From contig CM060734.1 of assembly GCA_030704615.1 (NCBI GenBank), forward strand, positions 47,818,042 through 47,882,041: DNA of 64,000 nt, given 5' to 3'. Below the pieces are notes generated by a model. The model was not told the DNA's origin. It did no database searches and saw only the letters and a program-made list of their open reading frames with translations. The translations under genes were made by a program, and so were the position numbers. Positions 45,360-57,155 of this stretch are shown here, piece after piece (the first letter of the stretch is position 1; every line of letters starts with the position of its first letter). The stretch is from Takakia lepidozioides. Lineage: Eukaryota > Streptophyta > Takakiopsida > Takakiales > Takakiaceae.

Positions 45360-45870
45360 CTTTGATAGTTTGCAATGCGTGTGCAAGCCTGGCAGCTCTG
45401 GAGAAGGGCAACGAGGTCCATGGCGACATTGTCAGAGCTGCAATTGTACCACATGCCATTCTGAACAATAGCCTTGTGGACATGTATGAAGGGAGTGTTC
45501 GACGGTATGGCTGAACAAGATGTGGGTATCGTGGAGTGCGATGATTGCAGGATATGCACAGGAAGGGCGTGGGATGGAGGCTTTTGAGAACTATGAACCT
45601 GGGGGCTCTAGGAAAGGGATTCATGCGAAAGGAGTATTCCACACTCTGGCTGAATGAGATGTGGTGTCATGGAATGCGATGCTTGTAGGGTATGCACAGC
45701 AGGGGCACATGATGGAGGCTTTGGAGACCTATGAGCAAATGATGTGGGAAGGGTGAAGCCCGACCACATCAGGTTTGTGTGCGTTTGCAGTGCGTGTGCA
45801 ATTGTGGCAGCCCTGGAAAAGGGCAAAGAGGTGCATGGTTGCATCGCCAAAGCTGGAATTGTACCAGATG
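45360..45870 (+). pseudogene. Decayed PPR repeats, block 2
   Basis: Text such as VCNACASLAALEKGNEVHGD, FHTLAE*DVVSWNAMLVGY, AQQGHMMEALETYEQMM and CVCSACAIVAALEKGKEVHG, in several frames with stops. Same repeat type as block 1. Confidence 0.75.
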
Positions 45871-45967
45871 TGATTCCCTATGGATCAATAGCTACAAGAA
45901 ACCTGCATGGGTAGATGGTCAACTAAAGGCTACAGCTGCAGCGGCACAGTTGATAAAACCAGGCACG
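45868..45967 (+). repeat. Exon-like module, copy 3 (partial)
   Basis: Frame: CDSLWINSYKKPAWVDGQLK, then ATAAAAQLIKPGTS. It joins directly to PPR text on its left (GIVPD then module), showing the two units recombined. Confidence 0.7.
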
Positions 45968-46303
45968 TCAACCATGACCACAGCTTCTGAAAGAGGATTG
46001 TCCCATTCTCCTTCTGGTTCTGCAACTATTCTCTGCTTCAACGTTTCGATTATATGTCCCACTAGCTGGTTGCATTGCAGGCAATGTAGATCCCAATGCT
46101 CTCGTATGACAAATCTTGCACATGTGAGTTTCGTGGGTATTTGGTTTGGTTGATATTTCCCTCCCGTATCGCAGTTCCTGACTTAGGCGATAGGAGTTCC
46201 TCCACATCTTCACATTTTTTTGTCACGGAATGCAGCAATCGCAATCGTAGCTCAGTCATAACTGCTACACCCCATACACTCTTCCTTTCATTTTGGGTGT
46301 TGC

Positions 46304-47059
46304 TTACACTTGACGTTTCATGGGCTTGTTCTTCAGTGCTCTGCGAGCATTTTCCTCCTCCATTGTTTCCAGTCCCATCACCGATAACAGGTATGGTCTT
46401 AACTGTTTACCCGTGTGATCTGCTCTCATGTAATCAGCCTCTTCGCTGACCAGTGAGTAATGCCCCTGGTGTTCATGCTCACTTCCAGGTAAGTCTTCTT
46501 CCTTACCCTTGTTACCTCCCTTGTTTTCCTTCTTTTCAGGCAGACTTTGCCCATCAGTTTTTACCAAGTTCTGCCCTTGTCTCTCAGCCCCGTGATTTGC
46601 CCGTGTTTGTATAACCCCAACCAAAGGCAACCTTTCACTGGCCTGATTGTTAGCAGCAGCTGATTGTGGTCTTCTTGGCAGGGTTTCCCACAAGCTCCCC
46701 TCTCTTTCAGGCAACCAGTTCTTAATCCTGCCTCTCCACTTTTCACAAGTGAAGTGCCTATTCTCTCTTTCTTCATACTCCAGCCACTCAGGTAACCTCT
46801 TCTCCATCGGCTTGCTACTTCCACACTTCCAGGCCTTGTTTATTTTTCTCCAGCCATTGCCCTCATGCTGGACAAGGTCCTCAATGCCTCTTCTGGCTGC
46901 ACTTCTGGGCATGTGAAGATGCTTTGCGGTAGGCACACTGATAGAGGCTCTACAGACTTTAAACCAAAGAGGCATTTCAGCAGATTCAGGTACGTATGTC
47001 TGTCTCTTGCTTAAGTGCATCAAGATGGAAGGTCTGGAAGTTGGAAAGCTGGTGCACAC
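46304..47059 (-). CDS. Unrecognised 251-codon minus frame over the PPR block 3 start
   Basis: A stop-free minus frame encodes an Arg/Glu/Lys-rich, polar product (EKRLPEWLEYEERENRHF, CEKWRGRIKNWLPEREGSLW). Its right 130 bases overlap PPR coding text on the + strand. The + strand over 46640-46900 is Ser/Leu/Pro-rich and may be a PPR leader, so this frame may be only its shadow. No known domain. Confidence 0.25.
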   Translation of the reverse strand: MCTSFPTSRPSILMHLSKRQTYVPESAEMPLWFKVCRASISVPTAKHLHMPRSAARRGIEDLVQHEGNGWRKINKAWKCGSSKPMEKRLPEWLEYEERENRHFTCEKWRGRIKNWLPEREGSLWETLPRRPQSAAANNQASERLPLVGVIQTRANHGAERQGQNLVKTDGQSLPEKKENKGGNKGKEEDLPGSEHEHQGHYSLVSEEADYMRADHTGKQLRPYLLSVMGLETMEEENARRALKNKPMKRQV

Positions 47060-48030
47060 TCACATTATCCAAAGTGGATTCACGCCAATGTTTTTCTACT
47101 CAACACCTTTGTCTCCATGTATGTTAAGTGCGGGAGCATCATGGATGCTCACCAAGTGTTTGTTTGTGTTTGCAATGCGTGTGCACGCATGGGAGCTCTG
47201 GAAAAGGGGAAAGAGGTCCATGGTGACATCGTCAAAGCTGGAATTGTACAAGGTGTCATTCTGAACACTGCGCTGGTGGACATGTATGCCAAATGTGGGT
47301 GCATTAAGGATGCGACCGGGAGTTTCCAACACTATGGCTGAATATTTTGTGGTGTCGTGGAACGCGATGCTTGTAGGGTATGCACAGCAAGGACATGGTA
47401 TGGAGGCTTTGGAGACCTATGATCGAATGATGGGGGAATGGGTGAAGCCCACTGACCACATCACGTTTGTGTGCATTTGTAATGCATCTGCAAGCCTGGC
47501 AGCCCTGGAAAAGGGCAAAGAGGTCCATGGTGACATTTTCATGGCTGGATTGCACCCGATGTCATTTTGAACAATACCCTGGTGGATATGTATGCAAAAT
47601 GTGGGTGCATCGAGGATGCAAAGGGAGTGTTCGACAATATGGCTGAACAATATATGGTGTCATGTAATGCCATGCTTGCAGGAGATGCACATTAGGGGCG
47701 CGGGATGGAGGCCTTGGAGACCTATGAGCAAATGATAGGGGAAAGGGTGAAGTGTAACCAGATCACATTTGTGTGTGTTTGCAATGCTTGTGCAAGCCTG
47801 GCAGCCCTAGAAAAGGGCAAAGAGATCCATGGTGACATCATTAAATCGGGAATTACACCAGATGTCATTTTGAACACTACCCCTGGTGGACATGTATGCC
47901 AAATGTGGGTGCATTGAGGATGCAATGGGAGTGTTTGACAGTATGGCTGAACGACATGTGGTGGTGTGGAGTGTAATGATTGCAGGATATGCACAACAAG
48001 GGGGCGGGATGGAGGCTTTGGAGACCTAGG
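46931..48030 (+). pseudogene. PPR (PLS-type) gene remnant, block 3, with ~303-bp tandem units
   Basis: This is the best-preserved PPR block. It starts like a PPR N-terminus (GTLIEALQTLNQRGI, TYVCLLLKCIKMEGLEVGKL, VHTHIIQSGF, VSMYVKCGSIMDAHQVF). Tandem P-L-S triplets follow, with the reference phrase NACA-S-LAALEKGKEVHGD at about 47165, 47470 and 47770, a period near 303 bases (three repeats, about 101 residues). Other phrases are LVDMYAKCGCIKDA, VSWNAMLVGYAQQGHGMEAL and VKPTDHITFVC. Frameshifts near 47100, 47330, 47560 and 47890 and stops break it. No E or DYW domain follows. Confidence 0.82.
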
Positions 48031-48307
48031 GGCAAATGCCAAGGAGAAGCTGTGGAATGAATACTTTTCTAACCCAGTCAATGGTGGGACAATCGAGGCA
48101 AGAAGGTGGACGCCTGTTGGATTATAGAGAGTAGCAGATGCAATTGAGCATAGGAACTAGTGTGATAAGTAGGGTTGGGGTGTTTGCTGGAACAATTCTA
48201 GGTTGTCATCATCAGCTGCTAGCAGCAAGGCAAGGATGTATGCATGATTTGTGCATAGGCATGGATAGCTGAAGGAGCAGGGATAGAGTGTGGGTCCAGA
48301 TTCATCC

Positions 48308-48510
48308 AAGAGGGCTGAATTTCATGCTCTAGATTACCAATGATTCCCTGTGGAAGGATAGCTACAAGAAACCTGCATGGACAGATGGTCAACTGGAAAC
48401 CGCAGCAGCAACGACACAATTGATCAAATCAGGCACTGTTAATCAAGGCACCTTCTTCAACACATTTCACCCTGTTTTTCCCTCTTATCAGAATCGGCCC
48501 TCAATTTGTT
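48308..48510 (+). repeat. Exon-like module, copy 4
   Basis: Starts AGAGGGCTGAATTTCATGCT, then NDSLWKDSYKKPAWTDGQLE and TAAATTQLIKSGTVN, followed by the CACCTTCTTCAACACATTTC flank. Confidence 0.7.
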
Positions 48511-49105
48511 GAATTTTGCAAGTTAGCTGGTTGAGTGAACCTTTGATAGTTTGGAATGACTTTGACATGAATCTGCCAATGTGAGAACAAGAAAGTATCC
48601 AAAAACAGGTAACAGAGACGAGGAGAAGTTGTGGAACAATAGTGGAACAATCGTGGGACAATCAAGGTTTTGGGCTGATGAGCACGACCCCTGCAGGGAT
48701 GTCTCTCCATCTCGTGAAGAATCTTCGGGTGTGTGGTGACTGCCACACTGCCACCAAGTTCGTTTCGAAGTTGTTGGCCAAATGCAGTTGTAAGGAGTAT
48801 TGCACTTGATAGTTGTAAGTAGAGTCCATCATTCTAATAGTACCAGAACTGTAGTAGTACTTAAAAACTTCTGCCCTTGTGTCGGTTTGCTTAATTTTTG
48901 CTCCACATTAGACTTTGAGGCATCCGTGGGGATGCTTGTCCAACTTGAAATTTTGTAATATGATTTACAGGGCTTGTACTCCCCCTTTGGCCTTCCATTC
49001 TATTTTCCCAAAAACATAATGAAGAATTTAAATCAATTAATAATCTAAATTTTATGATTTTATAATTTGATTTATTAAATTTAAAAACATTATTAAAAAA
49101 AATTC
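48511..49105. other. Spacer, nothing supported
   Basis: No recognised coding sequence. AT-rich at the right edge. Confidence 0.3.
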
Positions 49106-49109
49106 AAAA

Positions 49110-49515
49110 ATGATGTGTCAAATCCGCAGTGGTGCACGTGTCCATCCAGCGCCTCTCCATGTAGGCATCGCTCTGCAGACATATAGTCATATGATCCCCT
49201 CACGAATGCGTGACGTGTCGCTTGCACAGTGGTGCACGTGTTTCACTGAAGCCTCTCTATGTAGGCAACGCTCAGCAGACAATGTAGTCATATAGTTAGA
49301 CAAATGTAAGTCATAGAGTTGTGACTACATCACTCTCCTCTGCATGACTCCAGGTGCCACGCACGCAGTCACAGCTATGACTTGCAAAACGCAGTCCTAA
49401 ATACTAGTCGCTATCACGCCGTTTTTTTCACTTCAGAGTCATGTAGTCATGAACGCATATAGAACTGAAAAAATAGTCATATTTGCAGTCATAAAAATGC
49501 TCATCTGTTGTAGTG
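49110..49515. mobile_element. CACTA-like MITE end with internal duplication
   Basis: The right terminus is CATCTGTTGTAGTG (49502-49515), complement of CACTACAACAGATG. Subterminal AGTCATA motifs recur. A segment GTGGTGCACGTGT..GTAGGCA..AGTCATAT occurs twice (about 49129-49193 and 49230-49295). A relative ends at 53761. The left terminus was not found. Confidence 0.45.
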
Positions 49516-49894
49516 AACGAATGATACACAAACGCCTTGCTGGCAACTATTGGATGAACGTAGGAACGAATGATAATGTAAACACTAAGCTGGCAGCTAT
49601 TGGATGAACTGACAGTGAAACTCATTTAAAGATTTATTTTGGATGAATGGATGAAATTAAAATGGCCAAAAAATGGAAAAATAAATGAATGGATGGATGT
49701 ATTGATGGAAAACCCCAAAATCCATCCATCTATCGCTACATTCATCCATCCAGTCATGAGTAGAGGGGACTTAGCGTTTTTTTGTCTCCCCTGCCATCTG
49801 TTTGTTTTCTTTGTGTCGAGTCTGATTGTGAGAGACGACAAACAGGACGGAGCTGTGTTTGCTTTCTTATAGTATCGAGTCTGATCATTTTTTG

Positions 49895-50050
49895 TCAATG
49901 TACGATGTGAAGAAGTTTGTCCATCCTGCAAATCTGGGATCTTGGCGACTGTTAGTACCATGATTTGGTATTCTTCCCGGTGTTTACAAGGTTCTTCAGA
50001 GAGTCAGTTTGGTCTTAGCAGGTCGTGTTTCAATCTCTACTCACTCAGCT
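49895..50050 (+). repeat. Duplicated segment, copy 2
   Basis: Matches 44488-44640 (TCAATGTACGATGTGAAGAA ... AGTTTGGTCTTAGCAGGTCG). A third short piece is at about 50337-50375. Confidence 0.7.
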
Positions 50051-50399
50051 ACACTGTGGTGGTTCTCATGGACCAATCCGACATTACCAGACTACAGACA
50101 CAAGCAGCACACACAAGAGGTCGGTTTGGGTTCATGGTCAGTCGAATCCTCCATGGGTCATGACACAAGGTGGAGGACAATGTGCTGAGGGCACCTTCTT
50201 CTTCGACCTATTTCAGCTTGTTTTGCCCCCTCATTAGACTCGGCCCTGAATTTGCAGCACGGTGTAGAGCTGACATGAGTTTTTAAAAGATCCTTCACGA
50301 TGGTGCGACAACCGCAATCGCAAGGTGTGGCTTTTTCTTGATATACGATATGAAGAAGTTTGTCCATCCTGCATTTGTCTCTTCTAGGCTAGGCTCACA

Positions 50400-50913
50400 G
50401 TTCCTCAAGAGCGGCAACCCTTAGTTCATTCTGGAACACTTGGTTCAGCTTCTAGGTGAAGGGTTTCTCTTCTTTAATCTTCAGTTTTCTGGACGGTTCT
50501 AGATGAAGATATGCTCTTCTTGTCATCTATTTTAGCGATAGGTGTTTCCCAGCCATGGCTCGGAGCTTGCTATTAGTCAGTGAGCCATGGTATGTGGGTA
50601 GAAGTCTGTTTGCCGCAACCTTGTGGCCATAGACCCCGCAGCCAATTTGGACAGAAACATAGAGAGAGGATGTACTCTCGTTCCCTGTGAAAGTTGGCAT
50701 TCCATCGCTGTACCGCCATTAATCCCCTGGGACTAACCCTCCCTGACTCATTTTTGGGGTTCGCACTCACCAAAGTTTAGCTTATCGCTGCAACTCAGTT
50801 GCAGGTATAAACTTATTTTCCCGCAATTGCCATTAAGGCACTCACATAGGCACTTTTCCGCTTGCAAACTCGACGGCCCGGTTGTAGGGTTATTGATTTT
50901 AATTTTATAGCCC

Positions 50914-50963
<50 letters not shown>

Positions 50964-51180
50964 GGGGGGGGGGGATGAGAGAAGTTATGCTGATGATGCT
51001 GGTCTATATGTGGGTATGTGAATGTACAGGGGTGTCACAGGGCGTGTGGAACAGGGGATAATTAAGGTTGGTGAGGAAGTTGAAGTGGTTGGGCTTCGCA
51101 CGGTAACAATCTTCATTGCACAGAAACCTAGGCCCATATAACTTTCTTTCCTTTGGCAATGTCAGTACAGGGATTTGCTG
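50400..51180. other. Spacer with microsatellite, no gene supported
   Basis: Nothing coding recognised. It contains an (AG)n tract (50918-50958) followed by a run of about 13 G (50962-50974). Confidence 0.4.
50918..50974. repeat. (AG)n microsatellite and G run
   Basis: About 20 AG units, then CTT and about 13 consecutive G. Confidence 0.9.
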
Positions 51181-51485
51181 TGTGATTCACTTCAGTTGGG
51201 TCATGACACAAGGTCAAGGACAATGTGGTGAGGGCACCTTCTTCTTCGACCTATTTCAGCCTATTTTGCCCTCTCACCAGACTTGGCCCTGAGATGCATA
51301 TTGAATTCTATAAGTTAGCTCGAATGTTGCTCGTTGATAAGTAGGGTTGGGGGTGTTTGCTGGAACAATTCTAGGCTGTCATTGTCAACTGCTAGCAGGA
51401 AAGCAAAGATGTATGCATGATTTTGTGCAGAGGCATAGATAGCTGAAGGAGCAGGGATAGAGTGTGAGTCCAGATTCATCCAAGA

Positions 51486-51680
51486 GGGCCGGATTTCAAG
51501 CTCCACATTACCTATGATTCCCTATGGAAGGATAGATACAAGAAACCTGCATGGGTAGATGGACAACTGGAAGCCGCAGCAGCAACGACGCAATTGAAAA
51601 TCAGGCACTGCTAATGAAGGCACCTTCTTCAACACATTTCACCTTGTTTTCCCCTCTTATCAGAATCGGCCCTAAATTTT
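51486..51680 (+). repeat. Exon-like module, copy 5
   Basis: AGGGCCGGATTTCAAGCTCC start, YDSLWKDRYKKPAWVDGQLE, an Ala run broken by a small deletion, then the CACCTTCTTCAACACATTTC flank. Confidence 0.7.
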
Positions 51681-51819
51681 CATGTTGAATTCTGCAAGTT
51701 AGTTGTTGAGTGAATCTAGTTTGGAGTGACTTTGACATGATACTGCCAATGTGACAAGGATATGCATTGAACTCATTGGTAGCGGGATATTGGGATAACT
51801 CTTGGCCATGTGCCATCGT

Positions 51820-52770
51820 CAAAAGCTGAAATTGTACTAGTTGTCATTCTGAACACTGCCCTGGTAGACATGTATGCCAAATGTGGGTGTAGCATTTGTT
51901 GCGGAGAGTTCGACAACATGGCTAAATGAGATGTGGTGTTGTGGAGTGCCATGATTGCAAGGTATGTGCAGCATAGGTGTGGGATTAAGGCTTTGGAAAC
52001 CTAAGAGCAAATGATGTGGGAAAGGATGAAGCCAGACGAGGTCATGTACATTTGTGTTTGTAATATGCATATGCGAGCCTAGAAGCCCTGGGAAGGGGCC
52101 AAAAGGTTCATGGTGACATCATCAAAGCTGGAATTGTACCTGATGTCCTTCTGAACATTCCCTTGGTGTACATGTATGTCAAATGCGAGCCTGATAGCCC
52201 TGGAAAGGACGCAAAGGTCCATGGTGACATTGTCAAAGCTGGAATTGTACCACTAGATGTCTCTAAACACTGCCTTGGTGGATATGTATGTCAAATGCAA
52301 GCCTGGCAGCCCTGAAAAAAGGTGCAGAGGTCTACGGTAATATCGTCAAAGCTGGTATTGTATCTGATGTGATTATGAATGTTGTCATAGTGGACATGTA
52401 TGCCAAGTTTGGGTACAACTGCAAGGATACAAATGGCATGCAGTTTGATAATATGGCTGAATGAGATGTGGTATCAGCCTAGCCCATAATTACACTTAAC
52501 TAGAGTAGGCAATGAGTGAAGACGGGTTCGTGGCGACATCGTCCAAGTTGGAATTGAATTGATGTTGTTCTAAAATATGCCCTTGTGGTGAGGGCGTGCA
52601 GAGCAGGAGCGCGGGATGGGGCTTTGGAGACCTGAAAGGAAATGATGGGGAAGGGGTGAAGCTCGACCACATCATGTTTGTGTGCGTGTGCAAGCCTGAC
52701 AGCCCTGGAAAGCACATGCAAAGAGGTACATGGTTGCATCACCAAAGCTGGAATTATATCAGATGTGATT
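51820..52770 (+). pseudogene. Decayed PPR repeats, block 4
   Basis: Very broken P, L and S pieces: VVILNTALVDMYAKCG-like text near 51840-51890, AALGRGQKVHGDIIKAGIVP-like near 52090-52140, ALVDMYVKCKPGSP near 52270 and AKEVHGCITKAGI near 52710. Several partial units are stacked out of frame. This is the most decayed of the four blocks. Confidence 0.7.
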
Positions 52771-52845
52771 CTGAACAATGCCCTCGTGGGAATGGATAGC
52801 TGAAGGAGCAGGGATAGAGTGTGGGTGTAGATTCATCCAAGAGGG

Positions 52846-52985
52846 CCGGATTTTCAAGCTCCAGATTACCTATGATTCACTGTGGAAGGATAGCTACAAG
52901 AAACTTGCATGGGTAGATGGTCAACTGGAAGCCGCAGCGGCAGCGGCACAATTGATAAAATCAGGCACTGCTAATGAAGGTAGTG
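52846..52985 (+). repeat. Exon-like module, copy 6
   Basis: It keeps an open frame: LQITYDSLWKDSYKKLAWVD, then GQLEAAAAAAQLIKSGTANE. It is fused at the left to GIECGCRFIQEGRIFK, the same left context as copies 4 and 5. Confidence 0.7.
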
Positions 52986-53214
52986 GATTGCTGAAGTTCG
53001 AAAGATGCCAGTGTATGCATTTTCTGCTCAGGCATTTGGAAGTCTATATAGACTTTGCAGCTTTGTGCATTTTTGTAGTAGCACCAAATTAGATTATAGA
53101 ACAAATCTTTGAACATTAAGTCACGTTGTATTTGAATCGATGTTCCAATTTCAAATGTGCTTTCATGTTTCAATGGTGTTTTCGTGTGCTTTCAATGGTG
53201 CTTTCATGTGTCAA

Positions 53215-53761
53215 TGCTGCTAGAGTTAGGCCCATGACTACGGTCATGTACACGACTACCTCCTATCCACAGAGCCTCCGCCACGTGCCACTTTCACCCC
53301 TCGTGTTCGCCCATACTCGTGCCACGTGCAGTATCTAGAGTGCGCCATGGAAGTCATATGTTCCAGTCATAACGACCACCCCCATCCTGCATAATTGACT
53401 CCACGTGTCATGTCCAGTCTTCTCCACGTGTTGTCCTGGGGTTAATCTGTGAAAGTCGTATATGCCAGTCGTAAAGATCATGTCGCCTTCCCTTTGACGT
53501 GACACGTGGCATATCCCTTCCGTTCCACGTGAAGCTGACATGGATTCGCAGTCATTTACTATGGTCTTATCAATGACTATGATTAGGCGTCCCTGTTGCC
53601 ACGTCAACAGTGAGCTCCACGACTGGCAGATACGACTCTATGGCACTTCCGACTCATTTGTCACAATTGACTGGGTTTTAGCTCACTGGGTAGTCATGCA
53701 ATCATAAAAGGCTGATACGACTGGAAAATAATAGACCTAAAAGCCAGGATCTGTTGTAGTG
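53215..53761. mobile_element. CACTA-like MITE end
   Basis: It ends GATCTGTTGTAGTG at 53761, complement of CACTACAACAGATC. It is rich in CCACGTG and AGTCATA-type motifs and related in build to 49110-49515. No coding content; left terminus not found. Confidence 0.45.
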
Positions 53762-54690
53762 CTTGCATATGAAGAGTCCACATCTTCACCTGAAAAAAAA
53801 GACGATATGAGGCCAGTGGAAATTCCACATCATGAGAAACCTGTAGGAAGGAACAGTTTTCAAGGAGCACATTTTCAAACTCGGGTTGAATCTACTGGTA
53901 ATAACATCTATATAGCCTCATCATCTGCATTGTTGGATGAAGGAACTAGTAGCTCTTTTGATAATTCTGGTGATAATTCATCAAGCTCATCAATGTCCAT
54001 GCCTGCACAACGTGCTCATGTACATTCATCTCATGAGTCAAAGACGACAACCAGCTCGAGAGTGTAAAATTCCGAAGAGGCTATAGGATTATGTTGCTGC
54101 TACATGTGATGATGAATCCAAATCCGACAGCAAAGCTGTGACAAAACATGACTTAATGCTATGAAGGAGGAGATGACATCAATCAAGGAGAATGCTACTT
54201 GGAAGCTTGTTGATCTTCCTCCTGGTAAGACTCATATTACCTCAAATGGGTCTTTAAGGAAAAGAATACAACGGATGGCACTCACATCAAGCACAAGGCT
54301 AGATTAGTTGCTCGCGGCTTCGAGTATATGGAGGGAATTGATTATGATAAGACCTTTGCTCCTGTTATCAAATGGGGAACACTTAGAGCATTAATTGCTC
54401 TTGCTGCAAGACACAAGTGGAAATTTCTCACCTTGATGTCAAGATAACATTTCTTAATGGAAAAATCAAGGAATACGTCTTTATGTTGCACCCTGAGGGG
54501 TTTGTAATTCCAGCAAGTTGCTGAAAGCCCTCAAGCAAGCTTCAAGAGCCTGGTATGAAGAGATAGATATCTACTTGAAGGGTCAAGGCCTAAAGAGGAG
54601 CAATACAGATTACACTCTATATTATCTGAGGGAAAGAGGAAAAATTCTTATGATGGTCATCTATGCTCTAGATTTTGAGAAGTAGTTTAA
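53759..54690 (+). pseudogene. Ty1/copia pol fragment (integrase-RT linker and RT)
   Basis: 53759-54067 is an open Ser-rich stretch like the copia linker between integrase and RT. From about 54150 come RT pieces: MKEEMTSIKENATWKLVDLP, LKWVFKEKNTTDGTHIKHKA, RLVARGFEYMEGIDYDKTFA, LRALIALAARHKWKF, then broken text for LDVKTAFLNG, ARAWYEEIDIYLKGQGLKRS and ILMMVIYALDF. Stops and frame changes are frequent, and RT ends before the second catalytic part. Confidence 0.82.
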
Positions 54691-56115
54691 TAACACCATA
54701 ATTGGCGTGGTTGGTCTATTTAAGAGATCAATAGGCTGCCGCGATATCCCCCACCTGCTCCCTGTCTGCTCCCCGCTTGCTCCCTAACGACAATTGACAG
54801 GGCTCCGAAAAATATTCCCTCGAAGCTTCTCCTCGTCTCTGTCAGCCCCTGGCTGGCCTCCTCGTATTCTGTCTGCCGCTACTGCTTATCGTGCTTCCAG
54901 TCGACCATCCACTCAAGCAGGTTTCTCGTAGCTATCAATCCACAAGGATGAGAAGGTAATCTTGTGCTTAAAATCCGGCCCTCAGGGAACAATCGACAAG
55001 AAACTCTCTCCTTTATCATTAAAAAAGAGAAATCCCCGCGCTCAAACCCCTCCCTTACCATTAGACCCTAAAGTTCTCTAAATGCACAATACGTGTCCAC
55101 GGACTAATCACTGGATGACACGTGTCTACATGTATTATCTCAACCCTGTAGTGGTTGGAACTTGGAAGCAAGCTAGGGTGGCTAGAAAAAGTCCACTGTG
55201 TGCCCTATACAAGAAGTCCCAAGGTTTTTCAGAATTTTGATTTGATGATTACGGAAAAATTATAGTCGCTAGATTCATCCATGATGAAAGATATGAACTA
55301 TCTAAAGTTGACAGTAATAGACATTATGACATTATTTCTATTTTTCCTAATACAAGCTATTATTTCTATTTTTTATAATTATATATTATATATTTTTTAT
55401 TTCCGTTATATCACATAGTGGGACTCGGGCTACTCTTCATCTACTTGAAATGTATCTGAAGCAATTTCATTGTTTTACTTTGTTTCCATGCATTCATGTA
55501 CTTTGGCAAAATCAATTTTTCGAGGCTCACAATAATATATAGAAATTTCAAATAAAAAATTTCACTTTTTTGATATTTTTTATAGGACTTTAGTATCTTA
55601 AATAGTAGAGCAAGACTAATATGAGTCTCTTTTATCATATTTGTTTTCTATAGTGAGTGCAAAAATTCCATAAGAAGTCTTTTTATGGAACACCGCATAT
55701 GCATTTTCTAAAGTCAATTACGTCGACAAATCAACTTCATGTCTTGGTGAGAATTTAAAGAGTATAGCTTGTAGTAGTTGGAAACATAAGAGTGAGTCCG
55801 ATTTCATCATTGTAATACAAATTTGTCCCTAAGGTACAATTGAATCAAACTATGTAATGTAAAACACTGTTGTGACACAAAAATATAAACACCGTAGTCT
55901 GCTTTCACCCTATTATTATTATTATTATTTAAAAATATGTAATTATTTTAAACCCTACATTCATTTAAATTCCCTAATCACAATATAATGTGCCCATTAT
56001 CAATTTTAAATATTTTCCAATTTTTATCTTTTCAAAATAAATTGCACCCTATATTGGTTGGGAATAACGTCGGTTGGGAATATTTGGAAGTGACTTCCCC
56101 GGGGCAACTGATCAA
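54670..56115 (-). repeat. Dispersed repeat, copy B (inverted relative to 26.8-27.3 kb)
   Basis: Read on the minus strand it follows copy A from CCCGGGGAAGTCACTTCC through ACACGTGTCATCCAGTGATT and GAGGGCCGGATTTTAAGCAC to AATAACACCATAATTGGCG-complement text. It holds the exon-like module again. The shared stretch reaches into the copia pol text (GATTTTGA.GTAGTTTAATAA). About 770 bases (55150-55925) are absent from copy A. Confidence 0.65.
55150..55925. other. AT-rich insertion in copy B
   Basis: It lies between two stretches that are adjacent in copy A. No coding content; the left edge reads GTAGTGGTTGG and the right edge is (TATTAT)n. It could be a MITE. Confidence 0.35.
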
Positions 56116-56119
56116 GCGA

Positions 56120-56615
56120 TTTAAGATGCCACAGTTGGCTGTACTTGGGAATTGAGTTCTTTTACTTTGCTTTAGGAATATTCATGACGTGGAGGGGGTA
56201 CATAAGGGAAATTCTCGAAGAGATTGGCTTAATAAGCGAATGCAACACATGCGCTACTCCTATGGTGCATACAAGTCACAATGCATTGTTCTTCCATTTG
56301 CATCCGAACGGTTATTGTGGATAGGGCATCGTATATACTAGGAACTCATTCACGTTTTCTGTGGGTGACCCCGTAAATGTTCACACACACAAAACACTCT
56401 ATCATCAGGGTATTTCATATCAGGGTCACTGCTCATATGCTTCTCATTAACATGAAATCTGAAATGTACTTAAGACTCAGATCATGAATATAGGGTTGTC
56501 TCAATTTGTAAGCAGCGCAGGGCAGAGACTTTGCATCATATTGAAAGTCACTCGAACTTGGATAATTTAATACCAGTAGGAATGCCTGAAAGTCGCAGTG
56601 CGAGAACCCGAGGGT
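56120..56615. other. Spacer, nothing supported
   Basis: No recognised gene or repeat between copy B and the gypsy 5' LTR. Confidence 0.3.
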
Positions 56616-56618
56616 GGA

Positions 56619-57140
56619 TTATTATGGCACTCTATGTAACAAGTCTGAATAGCTTATGGGTGGAAAAAGCCATGGGGTGGGGTGAATGACAGGTGGGGGA
56701 AAGCTGGAGCAGTGTCACGTGAAGGCCTGGAGAGGCAACTGCCAGCTTTAAGTACTGATCACCTGTCAAGGAGGTCAACAGGTGGTGAAGGTCACCTGTA
56801 CACGAAAGAAGAAAACGGTTCTGGCAGGCACGAACAGGGGAGAAGACGATTGGGGATGATGGCCTAGAGGACACTAGGATTTGATAGAACTGGATGCAGG
56901 AATTAGGCACGGCGTGGTGGCTGGGTGGACCAGATGTGATAATTGGTGCTATGCATTTTAGAGTTGGTTGATCTAGAAATAGTCACTGGCTTTTGTAGTT
57001 AGCAGTGGCAGAGACTATGGTTCGTCTTTTGTACAAAAGTGGTGTAAATCATGTGAATATGGTTCTATCAAGAGCTAAGCTGTAAAGGAGTTGATCAGAT
57101 ATGATTCCTGTCACAGTTTGGAAGAAGAAAGGGTTGTTAT
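56619..57140 (+). repeat. 5' LTR of the chromovirus-like element
   Basis: Matches 62166-62714 with scattered substitutions and one indel. It begins TTATTATGGCACTC and ends GGGTTGTTAT, so the termini are not the usual TG..CA or are shifted by a few bases. Confidence 0.85.
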
Positions 57141-57143
57141 AAG

Positions 57144-57155
57144 TGGTATCAAAGT
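57144..57155 (+). other. Primer binding site
   Basis: TGGTATCAAAGT, a 10/12 match to the initiator tRNA-Met primer site, directly after the 5' LTR. Confidence 0.75.
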
